Origin: an uncultured Mycoplasmatota bacterium
Lineage (GTDB): Bacteria; Bacillota_I; Bacilli_A; RF39; UBA660
Assembly (NCBI GenBank): GCA_946402735.1
Contig: CAMIXH010000001.1
Coordinates: 303,175-367,174 of the forward strand
Length of the DNA stretch: 64,000 bases
Reading direction: 5' to 3'
In this document: positions 62,005 to 64,000 of the stretch, piece after piece
Layout of the letters: the number at the start of each line of letters is the position of its first letter
Numbering within the stretch: the first letter of the stretch is position 1
Notes under the pieces: model-generated
What the model was told of the DNA's origin: nothing
Databases searched by the model: none
Seen by the model: only the letters and a program-made list of their open reading frames with translations
Made by a program: the position numbers and the translations under genes

Positions 62005-62033
62005 ATTATACCATAAATAATAAAAAAGTACAA
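62005..62033 (-). promoter_or_regulatory. Promoter of the 119-residue protein gene
   Basis: On the minus strand TTGTAC, 17-base spacer, TGGTATAAT (extended -10). The -35 box lies in the terminator of tgt. Confidence 0.8.
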
Positions 62034-62050
62034 TTATTTTGTACTTTTTT
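62022..62050 (-). terminator. Intrinsic terminator of queA-tgt
   Basis: On the minus strand AAAAAGTACAA and TTGTACTTTTTT pair around AATAA; overlaps the tgt stop codon. Confidence 0.85.
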
Positions 62051-63161
62051 TAACATAGTATCTATTATAAAATTCTTCTCGAAATTCTTTTAAATCATCT
62101 GATTCAATATGTTCTCTTATTGATTCCATTAATCTAGTTAAGAATCTAATATTATGAATTGATATTAATCTTTGACCAAATGATTCTTCTGCTACTATTA
62201 AATGACGAATATAACTCTTTGTAAAGTTTTTACAAGCATAACAATCACAATCACTTTCAATAGGAGTAAAGTCTTCCATATATTTATGATTTCTAATATT
62301 CATACGACCATCTAAAGTTAATGCATTTCCATGACGAGCAAGTCTAGTTGGACTTACACAATCAAATATATCAATACCACGAATTACTCCATCGATTAAA
62401 TCAATTGGCTCCCCTACACCCATTAAATATCTAATTTTATCTTTTGGTAAATACTTAGTAGCATATTCTATCATTTTAAGTTTAGTTTCTGGACTTTCTC
62501 CAACACTAACTCCACCTACACTATATCCATCAAAATCAAGTTTAGCTGTTTCAATTGCAGACCATTTTCTTAAATCTTCAAATTCTCCACCTTGAACAAT
62601 ACCAAATTGAGCTTGAGTGTCTCTTTTTTTGTTAGCATCCATACTTCTTTTGGCCCATCTAAGAGTTCTTTCTACAGAATCTTTCATATAGTCATGAGTT
62701 ACCGGATATGGAGGACATTCATCAAAACTCATTATAATATCACTACCTAGTTTGTTTTGAATTTCAATACTTTTTTCTGGAGTTAATAATAAATCAGTCC
62801 CATCAATATGGCTTTTAAATTTAACTCCTTCTTCACTAATATCTTTTGGTTTAGCAAGTGAAAACACTTGAAAACCACCGCAATCTGTAAGAATTGGACC
62901 AGTTTTATAATTCATAAATTCATGTAGTCCTCCAGCATGATCTACTATGTCTTCTCCTGGTCTTAACCATAAATGATATGTATTAGCTAAAATTATATCA
63001 GAATGAGCATCCCTTAATTCTTCAGGACTTAGTGTTTTTACAGTAGCTTGAGTTCCAACTGGCATAAACATTGGTGTTTTATGATTCCCCCATTTAGTTT
63101 TAAATTCGCCTAGTCTAGCTCCATAACTAGTTTCTTTTAATACTTTAAATTTTAAATCCAT
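62034..63161 (-). CDS. tgt: tRNA-guanine transglycosylase Tgt
   Basis: 375 residues, normal length. Tgt swaps G34 of GUN-anticodon tRNAs for preQ1 in queuosine synthesis. Motifs: ILTDCGGFQVFSL, MSFDECPPYP, GIVQGG, YSVGGVSVGE, and FDCVSPTRLARHG with the nucleophilic Asp. The zinc site is CDCYACKNFTKSYIRHL (C-x-C-x2-C then His). It starts 2 bases after the queA stop, so the two are coupled. Confidence 0.97.
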   Translation of the reverse strand: MDLKFKVLKETSYGARLGEFKTKWGNHKTPMFMPVGTQATVKTLSPEELRDAHSDIILANTYHLWLRPGEDIVDHAGGLHEFMNYKTGPILTDCGGFQVFSLAKPKDISEEGVKFKSHIDGTDLLLTPEKSIEIQNKLGSDIIMSFDECPPYPVTHDYMKDSVERTLRWAKRSMDANKKRDTQAQFGIVQGGEFEDLRKWSAIETAKLDFDGYSVGGVSVGESPETKLKMIEYATKYLPKDKIRYLMGVGEPIDLIDGVIRGIDIFDCVSPTRLARHGNALTLDGRMNIRNHKYMEDFTPIESDCDCYACKNFTKSYIRHLIVAEESFGQRLISIHNIRFLTRLMESIREHIESDDLKEFREEFYNRYYVKKSTK

Positions 63162-63163
63162 AA

Positions 63164-64000
63164 TTATATCTCCTCATTAGTTAAAAACATAGCATCTCCA
63201 AAACTAAAGAATCTATATTTTTCTTTTTGTGCATGATAATATGCATCTTTTATAATATCAACACTACTAAAAGCACTTACTAACATTACAAGTGTACTTT
63301 TTGGTAAATGGAAATTAGTAATTAAAGCATCTGCTGATTTAAATTCATGAGGTGGATAAATAAATATATCAGTTTCTTCAATTGTTGGAGTAAATTTACC
63401 ATATTTAGTTATATTGGCTTCTAATGTTCTAAGTGAAGTTGTCCCAACACATATAATTCTTCTATTATCGTCCTTACATTTATTTAATTTATCACAAACA
63501 TCCTTGCTGATTTCATACTTTTCTGAATGCATATCATGTTTAGTAATATCATTTTCACTAACTGGTCTAAATGTTCCAAGTCCTACATTTAGTGTTACAT
63601 ATAAAATATCTATTCCTTTTTCTTTTATTTTATCCAAAAGTTCATTTGTAAAATGTAATCCTGCTGTTGGAGCAGCTGCACTACCATTTACTTTAGCATA
63701 AACAGTATTATATCTATCATTATCTTTTAGTTTTTCATGAATATATGGTGGTAATGGCATAGCTCCAATATTATTTAAATGTTCTACAAATATACCAGTA
63801 TATTCAAATTTAACATGTGTTATACCATCATTTAAGACATTTATTACTTTGCAAGTAAAATTATCTTCAAATATTAGTTTTGTTCCAATTTTGACTCTTT
63901 TTTGGGGTCTAACAAGACATTCCCATATATCACTATCTATTTCTTTTAAAAGTAATACTTCTATTCTAGCATTAGTATCTTCTTTATAACCTATTATTCT
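63164..64000 (-). CDS. queA: S-adenosylmethionine:tRNA ribosyltransferase-isomerase QueA, 3' part
   Basis: The frame is open to the window edge on the minus strand; the Met at 63760 is the internal MPLPPYI motif, not a start. About 278 residues are visible out of about 340. QueA adds the epoxyqueuosine ring from SAM to preQ1-tRNA. Motifs: GAMPLPPYI, YNTVYAKVNGSAAAPTAGLHF, NVGLGTFRPV, HSEKYEI, VGTTSLRTLE and TNFHLPKSTLVMLVSAF. Operon with tgt. Confidence 0.96.
   Translation of the reverse strand, partial: RIIGYKEDTNARIEVLLLKEIDSDIWECLVRPQKRVKIGTKLIFEDNFTCKVINVLNDGITHVKFEYTGIFVEHLNNIGAMPLPPYIHEKLKDNDRYNTVYAKVNGSAAAPTAGLHFTNELLDKIKEKGIDILYVTLNVGLGTFRPVSENDITKHDMHSEKYEISKDVCDKLNKCKDDNRRIICVGTTSLRTLEANITKYGKFTPTIEETDIFIYPPHEFKSADALITNFHLPKSTLVMLVSAFSSVDIIKDAYYHAQKEKYRFFSFGDAMFLTNEEI

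Noticed and set aside
63164-63760. Truncated queA starting at 63760
   Set aside because: The frame continues to the window edge and the Met belongs to the conserved internal MPLPPYI motif.

Overview
The window is a strongly AT-rich, gene-dense stretch of a Gram-positive (Bacillota) chromosome. It uses the standard bacterial code, with TGG for Trp and TGA as a stop. Intact replication-loader genes (dnaB, dnaI), the xerD-deoB pair, the mutL-miaA pair, a T-box, an S-box and the tcdA/rarA neighbourhood point to Bacilli. Several compact core proteins (ThrS without its TGS domain, a short MetK, a one-domain YigZ, a short FNT protein) and many lineage-specific short genes suggest an uncultured, host-associated, genome-reduced Bacilli lineage of the RF39/Erysipelotrichia-Mollicutes-related type. 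That placement is inference. No phage, insertion sequence, CRISPR array or rRNA operon was seen.

Layout. 1-5.7 kb: DNA repair and translation (mutL end, miaA, rpsT, yigZ, uvrC) plus a membrane transglutaminase. 5.7-7.4 kb: a VirB2/TrbC-like membrane domain fused to an NlpC/P60 hydrolase, with a partner membrane protein. 7.4-14.2 kb: dnaB-dnaI and a T-box-controlled thrS, interspersed with unknown genes that share a strong promoter and an AAGGGGG ribosome site. 14.2-17.8 kb: murC, three tRNAs and a PdaC-like deacetylase. 17.8-25.5 kb: a prepilin-anchored surface protein, DUF1232, an SDR enzyme, mnmA, a yybP-ykoY-type manganese riboswitch in front of a small lipoprotein, and an XRE regulator. 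25.5-30.3 kb: a palindromic hairpin-repeat array, then three tandem BIG2-NlpC/P60 cell-wall hydrolases.

30.4-38.1 kb: an M32 peptidase and a tight five-gene operon (binding-protein/VWA fusion, XpaC, a second binding protein, TelA, and an AAA+ ATPase with a degenerate second AAA domain). 38.2-50.8 kb: a 1607-residue secreted repeat protein, an FNT channel, a MacB-like ABC exporter and a Ca2+-type P-ATPase. 50.8-54.3 kb: nitroreductase operon, a cysteine-rich membrane protein and an SH3/L,D-transpeptidase. 54.3-64 kb: rRNA methyltransferase, deoB, xerD, rarA, tcdA, a 6S-type RNA, SAM-riboswitch-controlled metK, tgt and the end of queA.

Two themes run through the window. One is envelope building and remodelling: at least six cell-wall enzymes, plus large surface proteins. 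The other is RNA-level control: T-box, SAM-I, Mn-type riboswitch, 6S RNA, leaderless mRNAs and very short leaders. The best candidates for undescribed biology are the VWA/XpaC/TelA/AAA+ operon, the lipoprotein under a manganese riboswitch, the prepilin-DUF285 fusion and the hairpin-repeat array.
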